Source: Bacteroidota bacterium (lineage in GTDB: Bacteria; Bacteroidota; Bacteroidia; Sphingobacteriales; Sphingobacteriaceae). Taken from it: 37,457 nucleotides of DNA. Position numbers and translations under genes: made by a program. The notes below the pieces were generated by a model. It did no database searches and had not been told where the DNA came from. It saw only the letters and a program-made list of their open reading frames with translations. Of the stretch, positions 23,716 to 32,196 are shown one piece after another (within the stretch, counting starts at the first letter, position 1; each line of letters starts with the position of its first letter). The DNA lies in assembly GCA_013289045.1 (NCBI GenBank), contig JABDAU010000035.1, forward strand, positions 1-37,457, read 5' to 3'.

Positions 23716-24767
23716 CAAATAGATTTATGATATATTTCTAAAAACTCTTCGGCAGTCATCTTACCGCCTAACCTTTTACTTCCATAATTAAAATAATTGT
23801 TTAAAAAATCAACAGATTCTTTAGCACAGGCTAAATAATGTAGAAAGTAAAATATAGGGAGTTCAAAAGGGAGACGTGATTCAAATAAATCTTTGGAAAA
23901 GTTACTTACAAATTTTAAATATGTAGTTTGATGATGCTCAATTAATTCATTTAGTTTGCCAATAGTATTAATTTCAAATAATTCAAACCGCTCCAACTCA
24001 ACAATTAAATCATCTTTCATAAAAAAATCGCAACCTGTATTTTGTTGTATTATATCTGAAGCAATATGAAAAGTACTATTGCTGTCCATAAATGCATATA
24101 AAGATGCCTGATTTATTGTAACCCTATCTGGAAATTCTTTAATTTCAGATTTAATTTTAGTCTCATACTCAGACAAATCATTTTTAAGCCTATCAAATTC
24201 AATATCGGCTACTTCAAGTAATGCAGCCAACCTGTTAAAATTTCTTTTAAAATCATCAGGTATTGAAATACTTCCTTTATATCCTAAATCGTGCTCAATA
24301 GACGCCCAAGCATGTTGTAAAATAGATCGAACTTGAATTTCAATTTTATTTTCGCTGTATTTTTTATTTTCGGATAATTCCAGTCTTTGTTGAGAAAACT
24401 TCACAACATAATGTAAGGATTTATAGCCAAACTGATCGGAATTAAGCCTTCTTTTATCAATAGAATTTTCGATATCAACATCAAATTCTGTCCCAATAAT
24501 CTTAGCTACATTATCTACATCGCTCTCTAAATATGTAATTATTCGCAGCCCACATATATCTGTTATATCTGAAATACTTTCATATTTGTCTTTCTTAATA
24601 TCAATCTTCTTTTCTAAACTATCAATAGTTTTTACTCTACCAACTACTTGATGTACCTTGATATTATGAAGATTAAGTAATTCATTGATTGTAATTTCGC
24701 ATTTATTTAAAAAAGCGCTATACAAAGGATGACTATCTTTAAAGTCGTTTAAAATTTTCTCTTTCAT
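23715..24767 (-). CDS. RelA/SpoT-domain nucleotide synthetase, low-GC accessory gene
   Basis: 350 aa from the ATG at 24767 (MKEKILNDF); a longer frame from 24800 would overlap nadB. The N-terminal ~165 residues form a (p)ppGpp-synthetase-type domain: RVKTIDSLEKK (44-54), DITDICGLRII (67-77, metal and GTP site), the G-loop FGYKSLHYVV (113-122), EIQVRS (143-148) and HAWASIEHDLGYK (152-164). There is no hydrolase HD domain and no TGS or ACT domain, so it is not the housekeeping long RSH. The 185-residue C-terminal half is mostly helical and unrecognised. It has no Cys-rich zinc finger. GC is visibly far below its neighbours. It could be a small alarmone synthetase or a toxSAS-type toxin with its own regulatory domain. 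Confidence 0.85.
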   Translation of the reverse strand: MKEKILNDFKDSHPLYSAFLNKCEITINELLNLHNIKVHQVVGRVKTIDSLEKKIDIKKDKYESISDITDICGLRIITYLESDVDNVAKIIGTEFDVDIENSIDKRRLNSDQFGYKSLHYVVKFSQQRLELSENKKYSENKIEIQVRSILQHAWASIEHDLGYKGSISIPDDFKRNFNRLAALLEVADIEFDRLKNDLSEYETKIKSEIKEFPDRVTINQASLYAFMDSNSTFHIASDIIQQNTGCDFFMKDDLIVELERFELFEINTIGKLNELIEHHQTTYLKFVSNFSKDLFESRLPFELPIFYFLHYLACAKESVDFLNNYFNYGSKRLGGKMTAEEFLEIYHKSI

Positions 24768-24768
24768 A

Positions 24769-26361
24769 TTAAAACACCGTATCATGTACTTCCTCCGCAT
24801 GTACCGGGTAATCTGTAGTGTAATGCAACCCCCTGCTTTCCTTACGCATCATTGCTGATTTCACTACAATATACGACACCTGTATCAAATTACGCAACTC
24901 GCAAAGTTTTACAGATAGTTTGGTCTTCTTATAAAACTCTTCCGTTTCATCAAATAACAAACGCAAGCGCCTCATCGCCCTTTCCAGCCTGAAATCGGAA
25001 CGAACGATACCTACATAATCGTTCATCAGCTTTTGCATTTCGCGCAGGTTATGCGTTACCAGGATGTCTTCATTGCTCAATTGTACGCCTTTCTCATCCC
25101 AATCCGGTATATATTCGGGTAATTCAATACTTTCAAATTGTGAGACCGCATCTTTATAGATCCGGTGTGCAAAAACAAGCGCTTCCAATAACGAATTGGA
25201 AGCCAAACGATTAGCACCATGTAAGCCTGTTGATGAGGTTTCTCCACAGGCGTATAATCTTAATATAGAAGATCTGCCCACATGATCTACCATTACACCG
25301 CCGCACATATAATGACAGGCCGGCGCAACCGGGATCATATCCTTGGTCATATCTATACCGATATCCAGGCACTTGGCATAAATATTTGGAAAGTGCGCGA
25401 GAATATCTGTTTTACTTCTATGCCTCACATCAAGGTAAACATAATCCTCGCCGGATTTTTTGATCTCGGCATCAATTGCCCTGGCAACAATATCACGCGG
25501 CGCCAATGATTTACGCGGGTCATATTCCTGCATAAATTCTTCGCCGTTAGTCCTCTTTAAAACACCTCCGAAACCGCGTACTGCTTCCGACACTAAAAAA
25601 GAAGGATATTCTCCCGGGTTATATAAAGCTGTTGGGTGGAACTGTATAAATTCCATATCCCTTACCTTGCCTTTTGCACGGTAAACCATAGCAACCCCGT
25701 CACCGGTTGCTATGGTAGGATTAGTCGTGATAGCATAAATATGGCCTGCACCGCCTGATGCCATCACTGTAACTTTCGATAAGATTTTATCAACATGGTT
25801 AGTCTTGGTATCCAAAGCATAAATCCCGTAACAGGTAATATCCGGGCTCGATTTATCTACAAACTTGCCTAAATGATGCTGTGTGATCAGGTCTACAGCA
25901 AAATAATGCGTTAATATTTCAATATTAGGTTCATTGTGGATCTGTTCCAGTAAAGCACGCTCTATTTCAAAACCTGTTATATCCTTGTAATGTAGTACAC
26001 GGAATTCGGAGTGGCCGCCCTCTTTTGCAAGGTCGTACATTCCTTCATTTGTCTTATCGAAATTGGTTCCGTAATCAATAATCTCGCGAATCCGGTCAGG
26101 GCCTTCCTTTACCACAATTTCAACAACTTCTTTATCGCATAAGCCATCACCCGATATTAAGGTGTCATTGATATGTTTTTCAAAAGAATCTTCTTTTTTA
26201 TCAACAACTACAGCAACACCGCCCTGGGCATACTTAGTGTTCGATTCGTCTTCGTTCGATTTTGTAACTATCAGAACCTTACCATGCTTTGCAGCCTTTA
26301 GTGCAAAACTTAATCCGGCAATGCCAGACCCCACTACTAAAAAATCCACATTCCTGGTCAT
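24769..26361 (-). CDS. nadB: L-aspartate oxidase
   Basis: 530 aa flavoprotein that oxidises L-aspartate to iminoaspartate, the first step of de novo NAD synthesis. The FAD-binding motif VVGSGIAGLSFALKAA is at about 8-23. Succinate-dehydrogenase-family segments are present: NTKYAQGGVAVV, GGAGHIYAITTNPTIATGDGVAMVYRAKGKVRDMEFIQFHPT, HYMCGGVMVD and ETSSTGLHGANRLASNSLLEALV. The C-terminal helical domain is complete. Divergent from nadA, whose product uses the iminoaspartate; nadC is not in the window. One base separates its stop from the start of the RelA/SpoT-domain gene. Confidence 0.97.
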   Translation of the reverse strand: MTRNVDFLVVGSGIAGLSFALKAAKHGKVLIVTKSNEDESNTKYAQGGVAVVVDKKEDSFEKHINDTLISGDGLCDKEVVEIVVKEGPDRIREIIDYGTNFDKTNEGMYDLAKEGGHSEFRVLHYKDITGFEIERALLEQIHNEPNIEILTHYFAVDLITQHHLGKFVDKSSPDITCYGIYALDTKTNHVDKILSKVTVMASGGAGHIYAITTNPTIATGDGVAMVYRAKGKVRDMEFIQFHPTALYNPGEYPSFLVSEAVRGFGGVLKRTNGEEFMQEYDPRKSLAPRDIVARAIDAEIKKSGEDYVYLDVRHRSKTDILAHFPNIYAKCLDIGIDMTKDMIPVAPACHYMCGGVMVDHVGRSSILRLYACGETSSTGLHGANRLASNSLLEALVFAHRIYKDAVSQFESIELPEYIPDWDEKGVQLSNEDILVTHNLREMQKLMNDYVGIVRSDFRLERAMRRLRLLFDETEEFYKKTKLSVKLCELRNLIQVSYIVVKSAMMRKESRGLHYTTDYPVHAEEVHDTVF

Positions 26362-26768
26362 AAGTACGATGTATGTTGTTTAAAAATAATCTTAATGTTA
26401 ACACAGGCCGCAAAGATGTTAATTTTGTGTAAGTAAAAACCTAACAAATAGGCAGACGGTTAATAAGTGGTCTAAGCATGACATTTTACCACTATTTTTG
26501 AGCGACTTTTGCGCATGTTCCACGTGGAAACTAACATTTACTAACTCAATAAAATATTAACAAAAGTGTTTTTAAAAATAAATACTGTTTTATAAATAGC
26601 TCTATAAATCAATGAAATATTAATTTAATAGTAAGCTTTTTTGTTGATAAGTATAGGATAATCTCTCGTCAATAGAAAAAAATATCAAATTCTTAACACT
26701 ATTAACACACTAATAACAATAGCTTTTCTTTAATTTAAAATTATACTTATTATTATTTGATTTGTGCA
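26362..26768. promoter_or_regulatory. 407-bp AT-rich nadB/nadA divergent control region
   Basis: No convincing gene. On the minus side, CATCTTTG (26418-26411, first base off consensus) is a possible nadB -7 element about 50 bases before its ATG. On the plus side, exact TAnnTTTG matches occur at 26420-26427 and 26494-26501, the latter about 270 bases before nadA. The stretch 26530-26760 is extremely AT-rich and repeats TTAACA. An imperfect parS site is at 26517. No exact TTATCCACA DnaA box was seen. Confidence 0.5.
26517..26532. promoter_or_regulatory. parS-like site 4, imperfect
   Basis: TGTTCCACGTGGAAAC keeps the first 14 positions of the parS consensus but differs in the last two. It sits in the nadB/nadA intergenic region, about 7.7 kb from the parS cluster at mnmG. 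Confidence 0.55.
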
Positions 26769-27761
26769 ATGAATATCTTCGAAGAAATAAATCTGAAAGG
26801 TTTTGCCGAGGAAGAGATCGATCCGACGCTTGATCTTTTTGACGAAATAAACCGACTTAAAAAAGAAAAGAATGCTGTTATACTGGCACACTATTACCAG
26901 GATGGGGATATACAGGATATTGCCGATTATATTGGCGATAGCCTGGGTTTATCGCAACAAGCTGCAAAAACTGATGCCGACATCATTGTTTTCGCCGGTG
27001 TGCACTTTATGGCCGAAACAGCAAAAATTTTATCACCAAACAAAAAAGTCCTTTTACCCGACGTGAAGGCTGGTTGTTCGTTAGCCGACAGCTGTCCGCC
27101 GCATTTGTTCAAAAAGTTTAAGGAAAAATATCCCGATCACCTGGTGATCACCTATGTGAACTGTACGGCCGAACTGAAAGCAATGAGCGATATTGTTTGT
27201 ACATCGAGCAATGCGATACAAATTGTGGAAAGCCTGCCGCAGGACCAGAAGATTATCTTTGGCCCGGATAAAAACCTTGGTGCTTACGTAGCCAAAAAAA
27301 CAGGCAGGGACCTGGTATTATGGAATGGCGCTTGTATGGTGCACGAGATCTTTTCGCGTGAGAAGATCACAAAGCTGAAAGAAAGATATCCGCATGCAAA
27401 ATTATTGGCACATCCTGAATGCGAGGAAGTTATATTAAAAATGGCTGACTATATCGGCTCGACAACCGGTATACTGAACTACGCCACTAAAAGCCCTGAA
27501 AAGGAATTTATAGTAGCAACGGAAGCAGGTATTTTGCACGAAATGCAAAAGAAAAATCCGGATAAAATATTTATCCCGGCGCCGCCAAACAACAGCTGTG
27601 CTTGTAACGATTGCCCGCACATGAAGCGTAATACTTTGGAAAAATTATACCTGTGCCTAAAGAATGAATTGCCTGAAGTAACTGTTGCAGAGGATATTAT
27701 TGTAAAAGCCGTAAAGCCTATTGAAAGAATGCTGGAGATATCGGCGAGATTGGGGTTGTAA
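26769..27761 (+). CDS. nadA: Quinolinate synthase
   Basis: 330 aa; condenses iminoaspartate with dihydroxyacetone phosphate to quinolinate using a [4Fe-4S] cluster. Conserved segments are [44 protein letters not shown], and [20 protein letters not shown]. These supply the cluster cysteines. The ATG at 26769 ([10 protein letters not shown]) is preferred over an in-frame TTG four codons upstream. Divergent from nadB. The 55 bases between its stop and the next convergent gene hold no strong terminator. Confidence 0.97.
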   Translation: MNIFEEINLKGFAEEEIDPTLDLFDEINRLKKEKNAVILAHYYQDGDIQDIADYIGDSLGLSQQAAKTDADIIVFAGVHFMAETAKILSPNKKVLLPDVKAGCSLADSCPPHLFKKFKEKYPDHLVITYVNCTAELKAMSDIVCTSSNAIQIVESLPQDQKIIFGPDKNLGAYVAKKTGRDLVLWNGACMVHEIFSREKITKLKERYPHAKLLAHPECEEVILKMADYIGSTTGILNYATKSPEKEFIVATEAGILHEMQKKNPDKIFIPAPPNNSCACNDCPHMKRNTLEKLYLCLKNELPEVTVAEDIIVKAVKPIERMLEISARLGL

Positions 27762-27816
27762 ACCGTTACCTACTAAAAAGGTTATAAATAATAAATTTAA
27801 AATTTGATAGTAAGTA

Positions 27817-28488
27817 CTAAAAATAAAATGAATCATGTTCTCCGGGCAGCTTAACTTCATTATCACCGGTGTTAAAACCATCCATTAATAATGGTGATTC
27901 CGGTTTTCGAATAAGCGTAAAATTTTCATCATTAGCATTTATATTCTTTTTATTGTCATCAATACAATTTCCTTTATCGATACTTACATATATTTTCCCG
28001 GTGGATAGATTATAGTCATAGTTTTCAACTTTGGAACAGCTGCTATTAATGATTGTGACGCCAATTAGATACCAATTATTATGCTGATACCTGTATAGAT
28101 GCGTATACTGCCATTTTTCCGCATCCCCGCCAAAGTGGTATACCTCTATGCAACCATGTATTATTTTAACAGATACAAAAGGATCGCCCATCATCCCGCC
28201 ATGTTTACTTGATAATACCGGGCCAATACTTTTATGCCAAACTTTCCAATCTGCGCCCTTTTGTTTGTATATCCATAATTGTCTTTCAGTGCCAAACTCG
28301 CCTTTTTTAGGCGTGTTAAAAACCACAACAAGTTCGGCGATGCCGTCTTTATCCAGATCACCTTTAGCCTCTGATAATTTTTGAAAACCACTGGGTACTG
28401 CTACGTCTTTCATTTTTACAGGAAGAGGCTTACAAAAAGCTGTTATAAAAAGTAATGTCGCGAAGATGGATAACGATAAGGTTTTCAT
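27817..28488 (-). CDS. Secreted protein with FG-GAP/EF-hand-like calcium motif, 223 aa
   Basis: Signal peptide at about 1-20. Near the start of the mature protein, KGDLDKDGIAELVVVFNT has the DxDxDG calcium-loop pattern of FG-GAP/VCBS or dockerin-like repeats, here once. The rest is beta-rich (RQLWIYKQKGADWKVWHKS, YRYQHNNWYLIGVTI) like bacterial single-domain proteins that look like a beta-propeller fragment. Function unknown. Not obviously in an operon with the nuclease gene upstream, from which a terminator separates it. Confidence 0.75.
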   Translation of the reverse strand: MKTLSLSIFATLLFITAFCKPLPVKMKDVAVPSGFQKLSEAKGDLDKDGIAELVVVFNTPKKGEFGTERQLWIYKQKGADWKVWHKSIGPVLSSKHGGMMGDPFVSVKIIHGCIEVYHFGGDAEKWQYTHLYRYQHNNWYLIGVTIINSSCSKVENYDYNLSTGKIYVSIDKGNCIDDNKKNINANDENFTLIRKPESPLLMDGFNTGDNEVKLPGEHDSFYF

Positions 28489-28531
28489 TATGTTAGCTAT
28501 AGTAATATAAAAATACGGAAAATAATATCAC

Positions 28532-28559
28532 AAAAAAAGCCGCCCCTTGCGGAATGGCT
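28532..28559 (-). terminator. Rho-independent terminator of the nuclease gene
   Basis: On the minus strand, AGCC...GGCT with inner CCGC/GGGG-GCGG pairing (plus-strand 28538-28559) runs into seven T residues. It is 46 bases past the nuclease stop. A second palindrome GCGCCTCAGGCGC (28578-28590) lies between it and the stop and may add to it. Confidence 0.65.
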
Positions 28560-28604
28560 CATTTAAAAAATTTTTCGGCGCCTCAGGCGCTATTTGCATG
28601 GGTA

Positions 28605-30047
28605 TTATAGTCCGCTGTCCTTTTTAGTTTCCAAAGAGGATCGTACATTGGCCGGTACTGCTGAAAGCAGGGTGTACCCGGTTGCGGTTTCAATATCTTT
28701 TACGGTTACGATATATTGTGTCCAGTCTGAATTGATAGTGTTGATATTAGGTGTATTTACCGCAATAACGCGGGTAGATGACGTGATGCGGTTAACGTCG
28801 CCATCGCCTGCCGGGATGATCACTGCAATTTTCCAAACATTGCTCGGTACGTTCACATGTCCGCCGTCAACCGATGTCGCTGTGCCTTTTGAGCCGGTAC
28901 CGCCCGAGCCATAACTGCCCATAATTACATAGACCTCGTTACCCTGCACTACTTGCTCGCGAATATAATTTTCGAAATTTGCCCAGGTTTGCTCGTTATT
29001 GTTAGGCGCTTGCGGGATCATGTTGGTCATTAAAAAGGTAGCCTCGTTGGCATCTGTAGAGCTTGTCCTGTCGGCAGACGGGCAGTTATGTCCCCTGTCA
29101 AAACCCGAACCGCTGTAACCATTGCTTTGTACCTCAAACCAGGCCTGTGGTAAACCGTTAAAAGCAGCAAAATCATTTGTACGACCGGTTACATCGGTTA
29201 TATTCGAAGCATCAAGGTGCCAGCTCACCCAGTTAGGTTCGCCCTTAGTTGAGTTGTATGATTCTACATAATAACCCTGATCTAACAGGTAATTATCCAT
29301 CATCGCCACGGCGTTTGTAGCGCCGGAAGGGTTACCCAATAGTAAGTTGCTGTTGTCGCCGCTTCCCGGAGGGGCATCGGTGCCAATGGTTACACCTCGT
29401 GGGGTTGATGCTGAACCGGATGCCGAAGTGTCAGGACCGGTGGTTGGATCTGTTAAAGTAATGCCGGGATCACCAGTTCCTTTAAAGTTGATATCGTCGA
29501 TATCAATACGGGTGGTACCTGCTTTCTTGATCTCGAAGCGTACTTTACCGGTTGCAGTAACTTTAAATGAGTCGGCAACAAGCGTTGTACTGGTTTCGTT
29601 GATCGTGCTACCCAGTTGTGTATACGTGGTACCGCCATCGGTAGAGATCATCAACTGCCACGTAGAGCTACCATCCGAGCCATATTTCGCATGTTTGATA
29701 CTGATCTGTGTAACGTTGCTCACATCAAAGTTCATGGCGATGTCGCCCGTGCGCAGGCGCACACACTGGCTGCCGTCTTTTACATCGGTGCTCAGGCTAC
29801 CTATCAGCGCATCGTTAAAATCCCATGTACCGGTGCTTAGTGCAACTGTCGCATCGGCATAAGCGGTTTTGCTGCCGTCTTCAAAAGTTTCGGTAATGCT
29901 ATAAGCTGTTGGCGTAGGTGTACCACCGCCGGTTTTTGTAGTGTCGCCGCCATTGCCATTTGTAGGATGATTAGGCGAAGAATCCTTTTTACAGCCTGCT
30001 ATGGATAATGCAAGGCCCGCACAGATAATAAAGTATTTAATTTTCAT
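28605..30047 (-). CDS. Lipoprotein DNA/RNA non-specific endonuclease (NUC1 / EndoG family)
   Basis: 480 aa. The lipoprotein signal has lipobox IAGC with the cysteine at 19, then a Gly/Thr/Pro-rich linker. A beta-sandwich domain at about 48-190 (FEDGSKTAYADATVALSTGTWDFNDALIG ... RIDIDDINFKG) looks like a carbohydrate-binding or adhesive module. The C-terminal ~250 residues are a His-Asn-finger beta-beta-alpha-metal nuclease: the catalytic motif DRGHNCPSADR has its general-base histidine at 320, followed by TNMIPQAPNNNEQTWANFENYIRE with the metal-binding asparagine. It degrades DNA and RNA without sequence preference. Surface anchoring suggests nucleic acid scavenging or biofilm DNA turnover. 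Confidence 0.92.
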   Translation of the reverse strand: MKIKYFIICAGLALSIAGCKKDSSPNHPTNGNGGDTTKTGGGTPTPTAYSITETFEDGSKTAYADATVALSTGTWDFNDALIGSLSTDVKDGSQCVRLRTGDIAMNFDVSNVTQISIKHAKYGSDGSSTWQLMISTDGGTTYTQLGSTINETSTTLVADSFKVTATGKVRFEIKKAGTTRIDIDDINFKGTGDPGITLTDPTTGPDTSASGSASTPRGVTIGTDAPPGSGDNSNLLLGNPSGATNAVAMMDNYLLDQGYYVESYNSTKGEPNWVSWHLDASNITDVTGRTNDFAAFNGLPQAWFEVQSNGYSGSGFDRGHNCPSADRTSSTDANEATFLMTNMIPQAPNNNEQTWANFENYIREQVVQGNEVYVIMGSYGSGGTGSKGTATSVDGGHVNVPSNVWKIAVIIPAGDGDVNRITSSTRVIAVNTPNINTINSDWTQYIVTVKDIETATGYTLLSAVPANVRSSLETKKDSGL

Positions 30048-30192
30048 AATGAGTGTTAAAGCCGCAAATGTGCAAGGTAAGGATTAATCTAATGTTAATT
30101 AATATCACTATTGATTAATAAAAGGTAACGTTTTTATTACATGGCTTAAATCGGCATGAAATAAACGGGTTTATAAATGGCCTAAGCTTTAG

Positions 30193-30200
30193 TACTTTTG
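30193..30200 (+). promoter_or_regulatory. -7 promoter element of thiL
   Basis: TACTTTTG followed by C matches TAnnTTTG exactly, with its last base 21 bases before the thiL ATG. The -33 region is AT-rich without a clear TTG. Confidence 0.6.
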
Positions 30201-30220
30201 CGGGAGATAAATATTTTACA

Positions 30221-31273
30221 ATGGCGCTGTTTGACAATAAAGAAAGAACCAACCTGGAAGAATTAGGCGAATTTGGCCTGATCAGCTATCTCACAAAAAA
30301 TTTTGCGCTTTCGCAAAAAAGCACATTAAAAGGTGTGGGCGATGATGCTGCCGTACTTGACCCGGAAGGTAAAAAGGTACTGGTATCTACCGATATGCTG
30401 CTGGAAGGCATCCACTTCGACCTGGCGTATACCCCGTTAAAGCATCTCGGCTACAAAGCCATACAAGTAAACCTGAGCGATATATGCGCCATGAATGCTA
30501 TCCCTACACAGGTTACCGTATCGATAGGCTTATCGAGTAAATTTCCGCTGGAAGCTGTAGAAGAATTGTATAAAGGCATTTATGTCGCCTGCGAAAAATA
30601 TAATGTCGACCTGGTCGGCGGTGATACTACATCATCCAAACAAGGTTTGGTCATCAGCGTAACATCCATCGGTTATGCTGATGAAAAAGACATCGTTTAC
30701 CGCAATGGCGCCGAGGAAGGTGACCTGATCTGCGTTTCGGGCGACCTGGGTGGCGCTTATACCGGCCTACAGTTGCTGGAGCGGGAAAAATTGATCTATC
30801 TCGAAAATCCCAACATCCAGCCCGACCTGGAAGGCAAAGACTACATAGTTGAACGCCAGTTAAAGCCGGAAGCGCGTAAAGATGTAGTGGAGTTGCTTAA
30901 AGAGATCGATGTAAAACCAACATCTATGATCGATGTATCAGACGGACTGGCTTCTGAAATATTGCACATCTGTAAGCAAAGTGATAAAGGCTGCAATTTG
31001 TACGAAGAGAAGATCCCGCTTGACCCGATGACCTTTGAAACCGCCCGCGAATTTAATCTGGACCCTACGGTATGCGCTTTAAGCGGCGGCGAGGACTATG
31101 AGTTGTTGTTCACCGTAAAGCAGGCTGATTATGATAAGATAAAATTTAAGATGGATATTAGTATTATTGGCTATATTACAGAGTCGAATGCAGGGTGCAA
31201 TTTGATCACAAAAAGCGGGGTGGTTCATCCGCTGAAAGCCCAGGGTTGGAATGCGTTTAAAAACGGCGAGTAA
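30221..31273 (+). CDS. thiL: Thiamine-monophosphate kinase
   Basis: 350 aa; phosphorylates thiamine monophosphate to the cofactor thiamine diphosphate. AIR-synthase-fold motifs are in order: GVGDDAAVLD (Mg-ATP loop), STDMLLEGIHFDL, NLSDICAMNA, LVGGDTTSS, VSGDLGGAYTGLQLLE, MIDVSDGLASEILHIC and LSGGEDYELLF. No thiamine riboswitch was seen; the leader is only about 15-20 bases from the predicted promoter. The small secreted protein gene starts 14 bases after the stop and may be co-transcribed. Confidence 0.96.
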   Translation: MALFDNKERTNLEELGEFGLISYLTKNFALSQKSTLKGVGDDAAVLDPEGKKVLVSTDMLLEGIHFDLAYTPLKHLGYKAIQVNLSDICAMNAIPTQVTVSIGLSSKFPLEAVEELYKGIYVACEKYNVDLVGGDTTSSKQGLVISVTSIGYADEKDIVYRNGAEEGDLICVSGDLGGAYTGLQLLEREKLIYLENPNIQPDLEGKDYIVERQLKPEARKDVVELLKEIDVKPTSMIDVSDGLASEILHICKQSDKGCNLYEEKIPLDPMTFETAREFNLDPTVCALSGGEDYELLFTVKQADYDKIKFKMDISIIGYITESNAGCNLITKSGVVHPLKAQGWNAFKNGE

Positions 31274-31287
31274 ATTAAATACACACT

Positions 31288-32136
31288 ATGAAAAAATTTT
31301 TAGCTGCCATTCTTATCACAGCGGCCTCCCATTTTTGCTATGCGCAGGATGTTAATTTTAAAGTTCAGTACTTGCCCAACCATATCTACAACCTAAGCGG
31401 CAGTATAACTATGAATTTAAATACTGACTTGAGTAAAGTGCCGCAGATAGCAGACCAATTAACTAAACAAGGTATTTCGGAACCTATAAATGCAGTAATG
31501 GTTATGGAATTAACGGGCGCGATAAATACGGGAACTGCTTCTGCTGATAAAACATTCCCTTTTACTATGAATGTCAATATGCCATCGATGACAGTCAATG
31601 TAAATGGAAAGCAAATGCCTATTCCGATGCCGAAGGCCAGTGCTACCAACATATTTGGTCATATCAGCGCAGAAGGGCGAATGTCAGTAGATTCATTAAA
31701 CGGCAAAAAGATACCCGACTCGGTTGCGCAGAAAACCTTAGGCATGATGAACAATATGTTTAAAATGGTAAAATTCCCCGATCACCCGATGAAGATAGGA
31801 GAATCTTTTACACAACAAATTCCATTTGATATACCTATGCTAAGCGGCTTGTCAAATAATATTGCAACAACCTATAAACTGGTAAGCATTGACGGCAATA
31901 AAGCTAATTTTGATGTTACACAGGATATGAACATGCACATGGATGTGAAAGGAAAGGTAAACATAAACCTCACTGGCGGCGGGACTGGTAAAATGGTTTA
32001 CGACATCAGCAATAACTTCTTTTCCACATATACTACTAATTCCAATATGCAAATTGCTGTAAAGGGAGATAATGTTGATGTAACCGGTAATTTGAAGATT
32101 GATGGTGGAATGACTTATGTGATAAGCGGAAAGTAA
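31288..32136 (+). CDS. Secreted protein, DUF6263-like, 282 aa
   Basis: Signal peptide at 1-19 (cleavage after CYAQ). The mature part is beta-rich, with repeated short strands (LSGSITMNLNTDL, FPFTMNVNMPSMTVNVNGKQMPIPMP, NFDVTQDMNMHMDVKGKVNINLTGGGTGKMVYDISNN). The sequence resembles Bacteroidota secreted proteins of the DUF6263 type, assigned from memory. It is Met/Asn-rich. Function unknown. Follows thiL closely. Confidence 0.75.
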   Translation: MKKFLAAILITAASHFCYAQDVNFKVQYLPNHIYNLSGSITMNLNTDLSKVPQIADQLTKQGISEPINAVMVMELTGAINTGTASADKTFPFTMNVNMPSMTVNVNGKQMPIPMPKASATNIFGHISAEGRMSVDSLNGKKIPDSVAQKTLGMMNNMFKMVKFPDHPMKIGESFTQQIPFDIPMLSGLSNNIATTYKLVSIDGNKANFDVTQDMNMHMDVKGKVNINLTGGGTGKMVYDISNNFFSTYTTNSNMQIAVKGDNVDVTGNLKIDGGMTYVISGK

Positions 32137-32152
32137 TTCATTGGAAATAAAG

Positions 32153-32196
32153 AAAATTGAAAAATTGACCATTTTCGTGACATCACGAAGATGGTC
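32153..32196 (-). terminator. Hairpin terminator of rmuC
   Basis: Inverted repeat GACCATTTTCGTGA / TCACGAAGATGGTC (32167-32196) with one mismatch and a two-base loop, placed at the rmuC stop. On the minus strand it is followed by AATTTTTCAATTTTC, which supports termination. It may also slow plus-strand transcription from the upstream convergent gene. Confidence 0.7.

Noticed and set aside
24740..24800. Duplicate of the tRNA-Gly tail marking an integration att site at the nadB side
   Set aside because: No copy of the T-arm or acceptor sequence is present there.
26362..26768. nadB/nadA gap as a replication origin
   Set aside because: AT-richness and a parS-like site are suggestive, but I found no DnaA-box cluster and no dnaA/dnaN neighbour.
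30150..30220. Thiamine (TPP) riboswitch before thiL
   Set aside because: The leader between the predicted promoter and the ATG is too short, and no THI-box-like sequence is visible.
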